Positions 1 through 9,598 are shown, numbered from the stretch's first letter. The stretch is 64,000 nt of DNA from Mayfieldus sp038329895 (GCA_038329895.1 JBBQNM010000003.1:1-64000); one strand, 5' to 3'. The notes: a model not told the origin generated them from the sequence alone. Numbers and translations: made by a program.

Positions 1-1185
1 GTCGGTCTCCTCGTAGCGGCGCTCGAGGTTGTTGACGATGCCCTCGAAGCGGACGGCGTAGGAGCGCCGTCGCCCGAATCGATTGCTGTAGGTCACCTTG
101 TGGCGCTCGTCGCCGGTGCCGTGGAGGAAGATCTCGCGCTCGGCGTCGCTCAGCTTCGCCCAGGGCTTGGTGACGTCGACCCCATTGGCCTCCGCGACGG
201 CCTCGACAACGCGCCGCCAGTAGCGCGCGTGGCCGAGCCGCCATGGCTGTAGCGCCCCCTCCTCCAGCGAAAGGGTCGGGTCGGGGACGACCAGCTCGGG
301 ATCGATCACGCGCTGAAAGCCGAGCCCGTGACAGCGATCGCAGGCGCCGTGCGGGGAGTTGAAGGAGAAGATGCGCGGCTCCAGCTCGGGGATCGACGTG
401 CCGCAGTTGAGGCAGGCGAACTTCTCCGAGAACAGCAACTGCTCGCCCACGGAATCGCCGTTGTCGAGCAGCTCCACCTCGACCAGGCCCGCACCGAGTG
501 CCGCCGCCGCTTCCACCGACTCCGAGAGCCGGCGCCGCAGGTCCGACTTCATCACCAGGCGATCGACGACGATCGAGATGTCGTGCTTGTACTTCTTGTC
601 GAGCTTGATCTCTTCGTCGAGGCGCCGCAGCTCGCCGTCGACCTTGGCCCGCGAGTAACCCTCGAGCCGCATCTGCTCGAGCATCTTTCCGTACTCGCCC
701 TTGCGGCCCCGGACCACCGGCGCCATGACCAGGAAGCGGCGGCCCGCGTCGAGGGTCATCAGGCGATCGGTGATCTGCTCCAGGGACTGCCCGGCAATCT
801 CCTCGCCGCACTCGGGGCAGTGGGGAATTCCGATTCGCGCCCAGAGCAGGCGCAGGTAGTCATAGATCTCGGTCACGGTCCCGACCGTCGATCGCGGGTT
901 GCGCGAGGTCGTCTTCTGGTCGATCGAGATCGCCGGCGAGAGGCCCTCGATCGAGTCAACGTCGGGCTTCTCCATCAGGCCGAGGAACTGCCGCGCATAG
1001 GCGGACAGCGACTCGACATAGCGGCGCTGGCCCTCAGCGTAGATCGTGTCGAAGGCAAGGCTCGACTTGCCCGAGCCGGAGAGTCCCGTGACCACGATCA
1101 GCGCGTCGCGCGGAAGCTCGACGTCGATGTCCTTGAGGTTGTGCTCGCGGGCGCCGGAGACGACTATGCGGTTGGAAGCCGCCAT
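1..1185 (-). CDS. uvrA: Excinuclease ABC subunit A, N-terminal part (C-terminus beyond left edge)
   Basis: UvrA is the damage-recognition ATPase of nucleotide excision repair; it loads UvrB on distorted DNA. The gene starts at an ATG whose first base is 1185 and runs off the left edge, so 395 of roughly 950 residues are present. Reading from the start gives the first ABC signature: AREHNLKDI, Walker A GLSGSGKS at about residues 34-41 and the AEGQRRYVESLSA segment. Further on come zinc-finger cysteines (CLNCG, CDRCHGLG) and FNSPHGA. No Shine-Dalgarno sequence precedes the ATG; a -10 box sits 6 bases upstream, so the mRNA is probably leaderless. uvrB lies about 4 kb away on the same strand. The identification is secure. 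Confidence 0.97.
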   Translation of the reverse strand, partial: MAASNRIVVSGAREHNLKDIDVELPRDALIVVTGLSGSGKSSLAFDTIYAEGQRRYVESLSAYARQFLGLMEKPDVDSIEGLSPAISIDQKTTSRNPRSTVGTVTEIYDYLRLLWARIGIPHCPECGEEIAGQSLEQITDRLMTLDAGRRFLVMAPVVRGRKGEYGKMLEQMRLEGYSRAKVDGELRRLDEEIKLDKKYKHDISIVVDRLVMKSDLRRRLSESVEAAAALGAGLVEVELLDNGDSVGEQLLFSEKFACLNCGTSIPELEPRIFSFNSPHGACDRCHGLGFQRVIDPELVVPDPTLSLEEGALQPWRLGHARYWRRVVEAVAEANGVDVTKPWAKLSDAEREIFLHGTGDERHKVTYSNRFGRRRSYAVRFEGIVNNLERRYEETD

Positions 1186-1191
1186 GTTTCG

Positions 1192-1197
1192 ATTCTA
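1192..1197 (-). promoter_or_regulatory. Predicted leaderless -10 box of uvrA
   Basis: On the minus strand TAGAAT is followed by exactly six bases and then the uvrA ATG. This fits an actinobacterial -10 (TANNNT) placing the transcription start at the start codon. No good -35 is visible, and the SOS-type box lies just upstream. Confidence 0.6.
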
Positions 1198-1203
1198 CGG
1201 GGG

Positions 1204-1217
1204 CGAACGGTTGTTCC
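1204..1217. promoter_or_regulatory. Probable LexA (SOS) box upstream of uvrA
   Basis: CGAACGGTTGTTCC has the GAAC-N4-GTTC core of the LexA box known from Gram-positive bacteria. It lies seven bases upstream of the uvrA -10, in the -35/spacer region, where LexA would block RNA polymerase. uvrA is a classical SOS gene. lexA is not in the window, so regulation is inferred. Confidence 0.65.
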
Positions 1218-1277
1218 CCTACGGCTTTGTGCGTTGAGAATTCGTCAGATGCCAAGAAGGTTTCAAGGCTCGCTTTG

Positions 1278-1335
1278 CTTTGTAAGGACACGATATAAGC
1301 TTACAAAGTAAGGAACAATTGTTATCCTTACAAAG
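1278..1335. repeat. Triple 9-mer operator-like repeat upstream of the Fic gene
   Basis: The 9-mer CTTACAAAG occurs at 1300-1308 and 1327-1335 in direct orientation and at 1278-1286 in inverted orientation. The middle copy is part of a palindrome CTTAC-AAA-GTAAG (1300-1312). The outer copies extend to an 11-base inverted repeat (1278-1288 and 1325-1335). The repeats overlap the predicted -35 and -10 of the Fic gene, as expected for an operator. Confidence 0.6.
1301..1328 (+). promoter_or_regulatory. Predicted promoter of the Fic gene
   Basis: TTACAA (1301-1306) and TATCCT (1323-1328) are separated by 16 bases, giving a start near 1335 and a leader of about 25 bases that contains a good ribosome binding site. 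Both boxes lie inside the 9-mer repeats. Confidence 0.4.
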
Positions 1336-1360
1336 GTCTCACCTCTTTGAAAGGAACAAC

Positions 1361-2599
1361 GTGCCCTCCACGACCAAAAAATCATCCGAGGAAAAAGAAC
1401 TGAGCGCGCCCCTTGGCCACCCTGAAAAGCGCACTTGGGAGCCTGATCCAAGTGTCCCAGGAGGGCGCCGGAATCGACGCGGAGGGCCATACCAGGTCTT
1501 CATTCCCGATCCCATCGCCGAGCGTCGCTTCCCACTGCGGGACGATGGGGTCAACTCGATCACCGCCGCCACGAAAGCGCTGGCGCAGCTCAACGGCACA
1601 TCGCCACGTCTCGCATCACTCGATGCTCTTGCCAGCAATCTCCTACGCTCGGAGAGCGCTGCATCCTCTCGCATCGAGGGTCTCGCGGTTTCCCACAAGC
1701 GTCTTGCTCGCGCGGCTTACAAGGGTGCCGACAAGCCAGGCGGCGACAACAGAGCAGGGGAAGTATTGGGCAACGTCGAGGCGATGAAGCGCGCCATCGA
1801 GCTGGGCGCGAATTCGGCACCGTTCACGGTCACCGGTATCACGGACATTCATCGCACGCTGTTGCGTTTTACGCAGGATCGGCACATCGCAGGGGTTGTC
1901 CGCACGGAGCAGAACTGGATTGGTGGCAACGACTACAACCCGCTTGGGGCAACCTATGTGCCGCCTCCCCCTGAGCAGGTTCCAGCGCTTCTCGACGACC
2001 TTTGTGAGTTCATCGAACGCGACGATCTCGCTCCAGTGGCGCAAGCAGCGATAGCTCACGCTCAGTTCGAAAACATTCACCCCTTTGCCGATGGAAACGG
2101 TCGGGTCGGACGGGCATTGATCTACACGGTCCTGCGCCGCCGCAACGAGACCAGCAATTACGTTCCGCCCATCAGCCTCGTACTTGCAACTCAACCAAAG
2201 AACTACATTGGCGGCTTGGGCGGGTACAGCAAGGGGGATGTGAGCGGTTGGTGCGAGACGTTCGCGGCTGCGACGGAACGAGCGGCCCAGGAGGCAGAAC
2301 AAATCGGTGTGTTGATTGAGGAACGCCAGGACACCTGGCTCGATCGCCTAGGAAGTCCACGCAAGGACGCCGCCGTACGTCAGCTCATCAGCTCCCTACC
2401 AGCGCAGCCGGTAATCGACGTCGCTGCTGGACAAGAGCTGACCGGAAAATCCCACGTCGCGGTCCAGAATGCGCTTCAACAACTCGAAGACACTGGCGTC
2501 CTTCAGAGACTGAGCGAACGCAAGTGGGGCCGAGTATGGGAATGCGGAGAGCTGTTGAGTCTGGTTGAAGAATTCGAGAAAACCGTCTCAACCCCATAG
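1361..2599 (+). CDS. Fic family protein with C-terminal winged-helix region
   Basis: Fic enzymes usually transfer AMP from ATP to hydroxyl side chains of target proteins. The catalytic motif HPFADGNGRVGR is complete at about residues 240-251. An SSRIEG motif at about 102-107 matches the (S/T)xxxE(G/N) inhibitory helix of self-inhibited class II Fic proteins, and there is no small antitoxin gene beside it. The last 70 residues look like a winged helix and could bind the repeats upstream. A GTG start (412 residues) is chosen because AAAGGA lies 6 bases ahead; a longer frame from TTG 1319 would run through the operator. Codon use is richer in A/T (AAA, TCA, GAA) than in neighbouring genes, suggesting acquisition. 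The target is unknown. Confidence 0.88.
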   Translation: MPSTTKKSSEEKELSAPLGHPEKRTWEPDPSVPGGRRNRRGGPYQVFIPDPIAERRFPLRDDGVNSITAATKALAQLNGTSPRLASLDALASNLLRSESAASSRIEGLAVSHKRLARAAYKGADKPGGDNRAGEVLGNVEAMKRAIELGANSAPFTVTGITDIHRTLLRFTQDRHIAGVVRTEQNWIGGNDYNPLGATYVPPPPEQVPALLDDLCEFIERDDLAPVAQAAIAHAQFENIHPFADGNGRVGRALIYTVLRRRNETSNYVPPISLVLATQPKNYIGGLGGYSKGDVSGWCETFAAATERAAQEAEQIGVLIEERQDTWLDRLGSPRKDAAVRQLISSLPAQPVIDVAAGQELTGKSHVAVQNALQQLEDTGVLQRLSERKWGRVWECGELLSLVEEFEKTVSTP

Positions 2600-2647
2600 A
2601 TCCAACAGGTTGGCTCGCTGCAGCCACTAGGGGCGGCAGGCGCAATG

Positions 2648-2653
2648 TAGGCT
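2648..2653 (+). promoter_or_regulatory. Predicted leaderless -10 box
   Basis: TAGGCT is followed by six bases and the GTG start at 2660, the same spacing as at uvrA. It supports that GTG as the start of the VOC gene. Confidence 0.45.
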
Positions 2654-2659
2654 CGGACT

Positions 2660-3103
2660 GTGGTCTCCCCGCCGCCGGTCAGCGCGATCTCCGAGCTGGT
2701 ACTCGAGGTCTCAGACCTCGAGGCCGCGCGAAGCTTCTACCGCGACCTGCTCGGCTTCGAGGAGACGCTCTACGGCGAGGGGCGTGAGGGGCGCTACTGG
2801 TACCTGATCGGCGAGACTGCGCGATTGGGGCTGTGGACGCCGCAGATCGGGCTCGCGGGCGGACAGGGCGGCGCCCACGTGCACTTCGCCTTCCACGTTG
2901 CGGATCCCGAGATAGACGGGCTGCTGGACCGCATCGGCGCAAGCGGAGCCGACGTCGAGGGGCCGATCCAGCTCGGGCCCGGCCGGGCGATCTACGTCAC
3001 CGACCCGGACAACAACGTCGTCGAGTTCTGGTCCCAGGACATGGTCGAGTACACGGCCGGCGCCCGCGGTGGCGGCGAGGCGGGCACGTTCAGAAGCGGC
3101 TAG
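2660..3103 (+). CDS. VOC superfamily (glyoxalase/dioxygenase-like) protein
   Basis: A 147-residue protein with the vicinal-oxygen-chelate fold. Its N-terminal strand and helix (SELVLEVSDLEAARSFYRDLLGF) are typical of glyoxalase/bleomycin-resistance proteins. Likely metal ligands are a histidine in AHVHFAF (residue 73 or 75) and E122 in NNVVEFW. The family includes lyases, dioxygenases and drug-binding proteins, and nothing here fixes the substrate. No ATG is available at the front; the GTG start is supported by TAGGCT six bases before it. A second VOC gene follows, but the two are not close paralogues. Confidence 0.8.
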   Translation: MVSPPPVSAISELVLEVSDLEAARSFYRDLLGFEETLYGEGREGRYWYLIGETARLGLWTPQIGLAGGQGGAHVHFAFHVADPEIDGLLDRIGASGADVEGPIQLGPGRAIYVTDPDNNVVEFWSQDMVEYTAGARGGGEAGTFRSG

Positions 3104-3150
3104 CCCGCCGTGGCTAGACTCGCGGTCCCGAGCACTGGGAGGAGCCAGAC

Positions 3151-3492
3151 ATGCTGTCGAACGCGCGCGTTGCCCCGACTTTGGCCGTGACCGACATGGA
3201 ACGCGCCCGTCGCTTCTACGAGGGCAAGCTGGGTCTGGAGGTGGAGGCCGAGGTGGCGGAAACCATCCGCTACAGCTGTGGCGCCGGAACCGGCCTCGCG
3301 TTGTTCGAACGGCCGATGGAGCCCATCGACCGCACGGTGGCTGCCTTCGAGGTCGACGACATCGAGAGCGAGGTTGCTGAGCTCAGAGGCAAGGGAGTCG
3401 AGGTAGAGGGCATCGTCACCTTGCCCAGCGGCGTCCAGCGGGCGTTCTTCAAGGATCCCGACGGCAACATAATCGGAATGAGGCAGCTCTAA
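3151..3492 (+). CDS. VOC superfamily (glyoxalase-like) protein, short
   Basis: A 113-residue single-module VOC protein. It begins ARVAPTLAVTDMERARRFYEGKLGLEVE and ends with KDPDGNIIGMRQL, the usual closing strand. The place normally held by the last metal-binding glutamate is occupied by GMRQL, so metal binding may be lost or altered. The ATG has a GGGAGGAG ribosome binding site, and TAGACT at 3114-3119 could serve as a -10 giving a short leader. It may be cotranscribed with, or simply follow, the VOC gene upstream. Substrate unknown. Confidence 0.78.
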   Translation: MLSNARVAPTLAVTDMERARRFYEGKLGLEVEAEVAETIRYSCGAGTGLALFERPMEPIDRTVAAFEVDDIESEVAELRGKGVEVEGIVTLPSGVQRAFFKDPDGNIIGMRQL

Positions 3493-3546
3493 GGCCGGAC
3501 GGCTGGGGCTCCTCGATCGATATTCCGCGGCCGAGGCCTGACTTCT

Positions 3547-3957
3547 ATGGTTATGGCCTTGATCGACGAGGCCGAGATCCGCAGGCGCTATGAGCACCTG
3601 ACCGCTCACTCCGAGGCCGAGCCCGACCTGCTCGCCGACGACGTGGTGATCAACCACGCGGAGATGCCCGGGACGTGGGGCACCTTTCACGGCCTCGAGG
3701 GCGCTCGGGCCAACCTGTCCGAGATCGCGGAGGGCCTTGTGGACTTCGTCTGGCAGCCGAAACACATCGAGCAACTCGACGACGGTCGCTGGCTGATCCT
3801 CCTCATCTTCTCCGGTCGGGGCAGAGGCAGTGGCGCGCCGGGCAAGGGGCAGCTGGGCCACATCGCCAGGTTCGACGAGCAGGATCGGTTGAAGCGCCTC
3901 GACGTCCATCGGGACTGGGACCGGGCCCGCAGCGCAGCGGCGGAAGACAGCTGGTAG
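3547..3957 (+). CDS. SnoaL/NTF2-like protein
   Basis: A 136-residue protein with the layout of a SnoaL-like (NTF2-fold) domain: an N-terminal helix (IRRRYEHLTAHS), an acidic pocket strand (DLLADDVVINHAEMPGTW), a glycine turn (FHGLEGARANL) and closing strands with LDVHRDW. Such proteins are small isomerases, hydrolases or ligand-binding proteins and function cannot be read from sequence. The start is uncertain: ATG 3547, ATG 3553 and TTG 3559 are all in frame, and TATGGT seven bases before the TTG would fit leaderless initiation there. It converges on the divIVA-like gene. Confidence 0.65.
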   Translation: MVMALIDEAEIRRRYEHLTAHSEAEPDLLADDVVINHAEMPGTWGTFHGLEGARANLSEIAEGLVDFVWQPKHIEQLDDGRWLILLIFSGRGRGSGAPGKGQLGHIARFDEQDRLKRLDVHRDWDRARSAAAEDSW

Positions 3958-3978
3958 CCGGGGCAACCGACCCCCGGC
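3957..3978. terminator. Hairpin between convergent genes
   Basis: GCCGGGG (3957-3963) pairs with CCCCGGC (3972-3978) across an 8-base loop, between the ends of the SnoaL-like and divIVA-like genes. There is no T tract, so terminator function is only likely from position. Confidence 0.4.
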
Positions 3979-3993
3979 ACGCTGGAGAGTTAG

Positions 3994-4692
3994 CTACTTG
4001 CCGGCGCGCTCGAAGACCGCGTCGAGCAGCTGGCCGGTGTCGGCAAGCTCGTAGTTCGCGCTCAGGTGCTTGGCGATGTCCTTGCGCGACGACCCGTCGA
4101 GCGCCATCTTCATCGCCACCAAGCGCGCGGCCTGATCGTCGGCGCCGTTGGCGGCGGCAGGGGCCGGCGGCTCCGGTTGCGGCTCGGGGATCATGGGAGG
4201 CTCCGGCTCGGGCTCGCGCGGTGGTGCCGGCTCGGGCACCGTGACCGGGGTGGGGTCGACCTCGGGTTCGGGAGGCGCTGGCTCGGGCACGGGCTGCGGC
4301 CCGGGCTCGGTCTCGCCTCGGGTCCCGTCCCCTCCGACAACCGCCTGCGCCATCTCGCCGATCCGCTCGCGCAGCTCGTCGGCTTGGCCGATCAGATTCG
4401 CGACCGAGCGCTGGGCGCGCTCGAGCTGGTCGCGGGCCTGATCGCGGGCGTTCGAGAGCAGCTCGTCGGCCTCGCGCCGCGCGTCGGCCTCGATCTCCTT
4501 CGCCTTCGCCTCGGCCGCCTCGACGATGCTCGCCACCTTCTGGGCCGCGACGTCGGCCAGCGAGGCGGGCGCATCGGCCTGCTCGACCTGCTCGGCGACC
4601 TTGCGCAGATGAGCGTCGACCGCTTTCGGGTCATAGCCCTTGCGAGCGGTCGGGAAGTCGCCGCGAACGATCTCCTCGCGAGATATCGTCAT
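3994..4692 (-). CDS. DivIVA-domain coiled-coil protein
   Basis: The N-terminus ISREEIVRGDFPTARKGYDP has the F-P-x-x-R-x-G-Y signature of DivIVA/Wag31 proteins, which bind curved membrane and organise polar growth or septation. It is followed by a coiled coil to about residue 120, a proline/glutamate-rich linker (about 125-180) and a C-terminal helical segment containing RKDIAKHLSANYEL. The start is ATG 4692; an upstream in-frame extension would cross the predicted -10 box and lacks DivIVA character. Length 232 residues. The acidic Pro/Glu linker resembles surface or adaptor linkers more than classical Wag31, so the exact role is open. Confidence 0.82.
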   Translation of the reverse strand: MTISREEIVRGDFPTARKGYDPKAVDAHLRKVAEQVEQADAPASLADVAAQKVASIVEAAEAKAKEIEADARREADELLSNARDQARDQLERAQRSVANLIGQADELRERIGEMAQAVVGGDGTRGETEPGPQPVPEPAPPEPEVDPTPVTVPEPAPPREPEPEPPMIPEPQPEPPAPAAANGADDQAARLVAMKMALDGSSRKDIAKHLSANYELADTGQLLDAVFERAGK

Positions 4693-4699
4693 CGCAGCC

Positions 4700-4705
4700 A
4701 GCGTA
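4700..4705 (-). promoter_or_regulatory. Predicted leaderless -10 box of the DivIVA-domain gene
   Basis: Minus-strand TACGCT lies seven bases before the ATG at 4692, matching TANNNT-N7-start. No ribosome binding site is visible. Confidence 0.45.
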
Positions 4706-4738
4706 GCGGAGAAACCGCCGCAAGCTGGCACTTTCGTT

Positions 4739-4755
4739 CGCTGATCCGATCAGCG
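4739..4755. promoter_or_regulatory. 17-base inverted repeat, possible operator
   Basis: CGCTGATC and GATCAGCG are perfect inverted arms around a single base, in the divergent region between the divIVA-like gene and the small monooxygenase-like gene. It lies about 50 bases upstream of the latter. It could be a dimeric repressor site; no regulator gene is adjacent. Confidence 0.35.
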
Positions 4756-4803
4756 GCCACGATCGAATAAAAGACGGCGGGCAGAAGAAAGGACTCAAAC
4801 GAA

Positions 4804-5103
4804 ATGAGCGTATTGATGATTCTGCGTGTCCCAGGCGATCCCGCCAAGCTCGAGGAGTTCGCGGGGTCCAACTCGGAGTTGATGCAGAAGATCGTCGCCC
4901 ACGCGCGCGAGCGCGGGGCGCTCCACCATGGCTTCTTCGGTGGCGAGAACGAGGTCCTGGTGGTGGACAAATGGGAGACCGAGGACGGCTTTCGCGAGTT
5001 CTTCGACAGCGAAGAGGACGTCCCGAAAATCATGCAGCAGGTCGCTACCGGAGAGCCGGAGATCAGCTTCTACCGGCCGTTGGACACCGGGGACGATTTC
5101 TAA
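4804..5103 (+). CDS. Small ABM/stress-responsive dimeric alpha-beta barrel-like protein
   Basis: A 99-residue protein opening with MSVLMILRVPGDPAKLEEFA and containing an ENEVLVVDKWETEDGFREFF strand-helix unit. This is the usual pattern of antibiotic-biosynthesis-monooxygenase-like ferredoxin folds, which often dimerise and may bind or oxidise small aromatic molecules. AAAGGA lies about 10 bases ahead of the ATG. It is convergent with uvrB, 23 bases apart. The histidine pair in GALHHGFF could be functional. Substrate unknown. Confidence 0.6.
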   Translation: MSVLMILRVPGDPAKLEEFAGSNSELMQKIVAHARERGALHHGFFGGENEVLVVDKWETEDGFREFFDSEEDVPKIMQQVATGEPEISFYRPLDTGDDF

Positions 5104-5126
5104 GGAGAACCATTGCGGCGGGGGCT

Positions 5127-7127
<2,001 letters not shown>

Positions 7128-7133
7128 CGGCCC

Positions 7134-7139
7134 ACCTTA
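7134..7139 (-). promoter_or_regulatory. Predicted leaderless -10 box of uvrB
   Basis: Minus-strand TAAGGT, six bases, then the GTG start of uvrB. Same geometry as at uvrA. Confidence 0.5.
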
Positions 7140-7204
7140 GCGACGGGGCATCACGTGCTGGTGGCGTGCGCTCCCCGCAAACCCTGATGAGAGAATCGCC
7201 CGCG

Positions 7205-7579
7205 ATGACCCGCTCCCAGAGACTGCTGGCTGGGTTCTTTGCTCTGGCAGGCTCGATGCACTTTGTCCGGCCCCGCGCATATGAGGCGATCATGCCACCG
7301 TACGTGCCCCACCACCGGGAGGTGGTCCTGGCAAGCGGCCTCGCGGAACTGGCTGGCGCCGCCGCGATGATCCCGGCGCAGTCCCGCCAGCTGGCGCGCT
7401 GGTGGCTGATCGGTGTGCTGGTAGCGGTTTTCCCGGCCAACGTTCACATGGCGATCAGCCCGGAGCCGGTAAAAGGACTCGACCTGGACCGAATTCCGCG
7501 CTGGGCGCTGTGGGCCCGGTTGCCGCTGCAACCGCTGATGGTGCTCTGGGTCTGGCGCGCCACCGCCGAGAAGGGATGA
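7205..7579 (+). CDS. DoxX-like small membrane protein
   Basis: A 124-residue protein with about four hydrophobic segments: LLAGFFALAGSMHFV, VVLASGLAELAGAAAMI, WLIGVLVAVFPANVHMA and LPLQPLMVLWVWRA. The GSMHF...P and ASGLAELAGA motifs are typical of DoxX-like proteins (quinone- or redox-linked membrane subunits, mostly uncharacterised). ATG 7205 is chosen; ATG 7187 six codons upstream is also possible and neither has a strong ribosome binding site. It is divergent from uvrB and convergent with the exported protein that follows. Confidence 0.7.
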   Translation: MTRSQRLLAGFFALAGSMHFVRPRAYEAIMPPYVPHHREVVLASGLAELAGAAAMIPAQSRQLARWWLIGVLVAVFPANVHMAISPEPVKGLDLDRIPRWALWARLPLQPLMVLWVWRATAEKG

Positions 7580-7602
7580 AATAGCGGTTGACCACCGGGG
7601 AC

Positions 7603-8145
7603 CTACGGCAGCAGCCCCTGGACCTCGTTCGGCAGCAGGCCCCCCAAGCCCCCTAGCAAGCCGCCCAGGTCGTTGAAGATCGGGCTCGCGTCGCGGATCA
7701 GGCTCACCACCTGGTCGACCGGCACGTTTCTTGCCAGCTCGCGCAATCCGTTGGCGACTACGGGGTTCAGCGCCCCGGCCCGCTCGCCGTCATCGATCGC
7801 CCGCACCAGCCCCGCACGCACCGCTCCCTGAAGACGCGGGTCGCTGGCGAAGCGCCCGCGCCCCGCGGGCGTGGCGAGGGCGAGGACAAGTGTCTCGCGG
7901 GAGACGTGCAGCTCGCAGGCGGTCCCGTCCAGCGCCGAGAGTGTGAACTGGCCGGCGGTCTCCTGGAGCCCGCTGGTCTGCGGCCAGGGTCGCGGCTTGC
8001 AGGGATCGCGAACCTGGGCCGGAGCATAGGAGCTCCCCCCGAGCGCCAGGAAGGTGACGACGAGCGCCGCGGAGACGGCGACCGATGCGCCGACCAGGGT
8101 TCGACCGCTCACAGCACTGACCGTTCGCGCTCGGCCCAACGCCAA
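7603..8145 (-). CDS. Uncharacterised exported protein
   Basis: Not recognised. One N-terminal hydrophobic segment (VGASVAVSAALVVTFLALGG) after a short basic stretch acts as signal or anchor. Two cysteines (DPCKPRPWPQ and DGTACELHVS) might form a disulfide outside the cell. A long amphipathic C-terminal half ends in a Gly/Leu repeat (LGGLLGGLGGLLP). Length 180 residues from TTG 8145; GTG 8112 would also leave the hydrophobic segment intact and may be the true start. It lies 22 bases after the MFS gene on the same strand and could be cotranscribed with it. Confidence 0.5.
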   Translation of the reverse strand: MALGRARTVSAVSGRTLVGASVAVSAALVVTFLALGGSSYAPAQVRDPCKPRPWPQTSGLQETAGQFTLSALDGTACELHVSRETLVLALATPAGRGRFASDPRLQGAVRAGLVRAIDDGERAGALNPVVANGLRELARNVPVDQVVSLIRDASPIFNDLGGLLGGLGGLLPNEVQGLLP

Positions 8146-8167
8146 GCTCTTTGGCAGAGCCTCGCGC

Positions 8168-9598
8168 TCACAGGCTCAACTCCTCCGGTCGGCGCCGAAC
8201 CACGGCGATCGGCAGCAGCGCCGCGAGCGCGAACGCCGCCGCGATCAGGAACGAGTTGCTGAAGGCGTGGGTGGCGGCGCGGTCGAGCTGATCCTGGAGC
8301 CGGCTATGCAACCGGCTCACCGCGACCTGGTCCTGGGGGCCACCCGGCGACGGCTCGAAAGCCGGGTCGATGACGGGCACCCGCCCTCGCTCCTGGTGCA
8401 GGCGATCGGCGAGCCGCGTCGCAATCTCGATCTTCACCAACGGCGGCAGATGGGCATCGAGAAGCGCCGCGGTGCCGGCCTGCTCCGCCGCGGATCGCTG
8501 CTCGACCAGGTCGGAGGTGAAGACAGGGGTCAGCACTAGCAGCCCGACGACGACGCCGGCATGGCGGGCGGCAATCGTCCACCCCCCGTGGATCGCCTGC
8601 AGCGAGCGGCCCTCCAGCGCCGCCTCGGTGAGCGCCGAGAGCGTCAGCGCCAAGCCAATGCCGATCAGCATCTGCGACGGAATCGTCGCCACGACCACTG
8701 CCTTGGGGAGCAGCGCCAGTCCCGCCAGCCCACCGCAGATCAGGATCGCACCGGCGGCCGCGCGGGCAGACGGGTCCCGGACCGATCGGGCCAGCGGCGC
8801 ACCGAGCAGCGCAGCCAGCGGCATCACCGAGACACTCGCGGCCGCCGCGATCGGGCTCAGCCGCCAGCCCTCGATCAACAACAGCACAATCAGAAACAGC
8901 GCGGCCACCAGCGCTGCGGCGACCAGGCCGAGGGCGGCGTTGGCGGCCAGGTGCGGCCGGCCGGGGCGGCTCAACTCGTCGCGCTCCGCGGCTCTCGAAC
9001 GTTCCCGCGCCGCGACCGGAAGCAGGACGACGATCACCACCGCGGTCAGCGGCACCTGGACCAAGAAGATCGACTCCCATGACACCAGCTCAGTCAGCAG
9101 GCCGCCAGCCGCCGGCCCCACCGCCGCCCCAATCGCTCCCGCGGCCGCCCAGACGCGTGCGGCACGACGCTCCGAGTCAAGCTCGCCGGGAAGCAATTCG
9201 AGCGCCCCGCAGACCGCCGCCGCCCCGCCGGCGGCCTGAATGCAGCGCGCCGCGAGAAGCAGGGCGAGGCTGGGAGAAACCCCACAGACGAGGCTGGCAA
9301 CACCGAATACGGCCAGGCCGCCGACGGTAGCTCGCGCCGGCCCCACGCGGCGCGCCGCAAACGCCGCCGGGACCGCGCACAGCGCCATCACCAGGTTGAA
9401 GGCGACCAGCACCCAGACCACGCCGTTCACCGAGACGTCGAGCGAGCGGTAGATCTCGGGCAGCGCCAGGACGACGATCGAGGAGTCGGCGAGCACGAGG
9501 CCGACCGCAAGTCCGAGTGCAAAAAGCCGAATGCGTGGACATTTGGCTACCGATTTCACGGTAGCCGGACGCTGAACTTGCTCAAGTGCTTTCGCCAC
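8168..9598 (-). CDS. MFS transporter, DHA2-like drug/proton antiporter family
   Basis: A 476-residue membrane protein with many hydrophobic spans. The first carries LADSSIVVLALPEIYRSL, equivalent to the LDxTIVNVALP motif of DHA2 exporters, and later IGAAVGPAAGGLL fits the antiporter motif C region. A periplasm-facing loop of about 90 residues near the C-terminus (around residues 365-440) precedes the last membrane span. Function is probably proton-driven efflux; substrate unknown. The GTG start has no clear ribosome binding site; GATACT seven bases upstream is a weak leaderless -10. It is divergent from the RTX lipoprotein pair, 40 bases away. Confidence 0.82.
   Translation of the reverse strand: MAKALEQVQRPATVKSVAKCPRIRLFALGLAVGLVLADSSIVVLALPEIYRSLDVSVNGVVWVLVAFNLVMALCAVPAAFAARRVGPARATVGGLAVFGVASLVCGVSPSLALLLAARCIQAAGGAAAVCGALELLPGELDSERRAARVWAAAGAIGAAVGPAAGGLLTELVSWESIFLVQVPLTAVVIVVLLPVAARERSRAAERDELSRPGRPHLAANAALGLVAAALVAALFLIVLLLIEGWRLSPIAAAASVSVMPLAALLGAPLARSVRDPSARAAAGAILICGGLAGLALLPKAVVVATIPSQMLIGIGLALTLSALTEAALEGRSLQAIHGGWTIAARHAGVVVGLLVLTPVFTSDLVEQRSAAEQAGTAALLDAHLPPLVKIEIATRLADRLHQERGRVPVIDPAFEPSPGGPQDQVAVSRLHSRLQDQLDRAATHAFSNSFLIAAAFALAALLPIAVVRRRPEELSL

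Noticed and set aside
328..1311. Long plus-strand open frame opposite uvrA
   Set aside because: It lies antisense to a clear UvrA sequence and shows only the Arg/Leu/Asp-rich composition typical of frames opposite GC-rich genes.
1361..2599. Fic gene as part of a FicT/FicA toxin-antitoxin pair
   Set aside because: No small antitoxin frame precedes it; the inhibitory motif is inside the same protein.
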